From Methanobacteriota archaeon (GTDB lineage Archaea > Halobacteriota > Syntropharchaeia > DAOWMC01), in contig DAOWMC010000071.1 in the NCBI GenBank assembly GCA_030643285.1, positions 1 to 6,041 of the forward strand: a stretch of 6,041 nt of DNA. The letters run 5' to 3'. Below, piece after piece: positions 5,784-6,041 of this stretch. A program made the position numbers and the translations under genes. Every line of letters begins with the position of its first letter. Within the stretch, counting starts at the first letter, position 1. The notes under the pieces were generated by a model that saw only the letters and a list, made by a program, of their open reading frames with translations, was not told the origin of the DNA and made no database searches.

Positions 5784-6041
5784 TTAGCCCATCTCACCCG
5801 AGTTTTTATATAGCGACTCCATCTCACCTTTATCAATCGCCACTTCTTCAAATACGGTGTCTCTTATAAAAATATCCGAGCCTGTTCTAAGTGCAAGTGC
5901 CAGACAATCACTTGGCCTTGCATCCAGCTCTTTTACAGACTCGTTTACCCGTATAAAAAGGCGTGCGTAATAAACTCCATTATCGATTTCATCAATTAAA
6001 ATTTTGTTTATAACCGCATTGAAAGTATCAAGCATCGAGAC
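5784..6041 (-). CDS. DUF151 / bifunctional nuclease-like protein, C-terminal part
   Basis: The gene runs off the right edge; 85 residues and a TAA stop are visible. The Met at 6035 is probably internal, since the frame stays open to the edge and family members carry more sequence before it. The segments GVYYARLFI and LDARPSDCLALALRTGSDIFI are the DUF151 (BFN, bifunctional nuclease) signature, in which the family shows D-x-RPSD-x-(I/L)ALA. A plant member and a bacterial member have been linked to nuclease activity, but the archaeal role is not established. The final residues (from about 5828 down) contain a GEM motif twice, encoded by identical DNA that may serve a promoter of the following gene. 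It lies upstream of and in the same direction as rbkR-ribB, with 58 bases to the kinase ATG. Confidence 0.9.
   Translation of the reverse strand, partial: VSMLDTFNAVINKILIDEIDNGVYYARLFIRVNESVKELDARPSDCLALALRTGSDIFIRDTVFEEVAIDKGEMESLYKNSGEMG
5789..5828 (-). promoter_or_regulatory. Putative rbkR-ribB promoter: TATA box flanked by 10-bp direct repeats
   Basis: On the minus strand TATATAAAAA (5812-5803) is a strong archaeal TATA box inside the 3' end of the DUF151 gene; transcription would start near 5782, right at that gene's stop. GGTGAGATGG occurs twice on the minus strand, at 5828-5819 and 5798-5789, exactly 30 bp apart and centred on the TATA box. A third, inverted 7-base copy (GTGAGAT on the plus strand) is at 5728-5734 next to the rbkR ATG. 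The arrangement suggests an operator; RbkR autoregulation is an inference. Confidence 0.5.

Noticed and set aside
5726..5851. N-terminal extension of the riboflavin kinase
   Set aside because: It overlaps the DUF151 coding end, is highly basic without similarity to RbkR proteins, and its start would lie upstream of the predicted promoter start.

Overview
The window looks like an archaeal chromosome segment with moderate to low GC. The evidence is a CTP-type riboflavin kinase fused to a winged helix (found only in archaea), an archaeal-style RibB, a DUF151 bifunctional-nuclease-like protein, Shine-Dalgarno sequences of the GGTGA/GGAGG type and TATA-box promoters. The lineage within Archaea cannot be resolved from this sequence; a euryarchaeal or Thermoplasmata-like host is possible but unproven.

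Layout from left to right: (1) the 3' part of an enolase gene on the plus strand, whose protein reads like a eukaryotic enolase. (2) A 151-bp intergenic stretch with a TATA-like promoter, then a plus-strand acyl-CoA ligase of the ANL superfamily with a Lys/Asp-rich low-complexity insertion and altered acidic residues in two core motifs. (3) A minus-strand GNAT acetyltransferase resembling ectoine-pathway EctA. It meets the ligase tail to tail with one base between the stop codons, and a perfect hairpin straddles both stops. (4) A divergent promoter region with a 10-bp tandem repeat containing TATA sequences, shared by the GNAT gene and (5) a plus-strand site-2-protease-type membrane metalloprotease with a PDZ domain. 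(6) Converging on the protease, a minus-strand cluster in transcription order: DUF151 protein (5' end outside the window), winged-helix/riboflavin kinase (RbkR type), and ribB, the last two overlapping by ATGA.

The clearest functional unit is rbkR-ribB. RibB makes the four-carbon precursor of riboflavin, while the kinase turns riboflavin into FMN and, in characterised RbkR proteins, also acts as a transcriptional regulator. A strong TATA box lies inside the 3' end of the DUF151 gene and is flanked symmetrically by two identical 10-bp motifs. This makes it a good candidate for an autoregulated riboflavin promoter. The other genes (glycolysis, acyl activation, acetylation, membrane proteolysis) show no obvious shared pathway. 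No mobile element, CRISPR array, tRNA or rRNA was seen.
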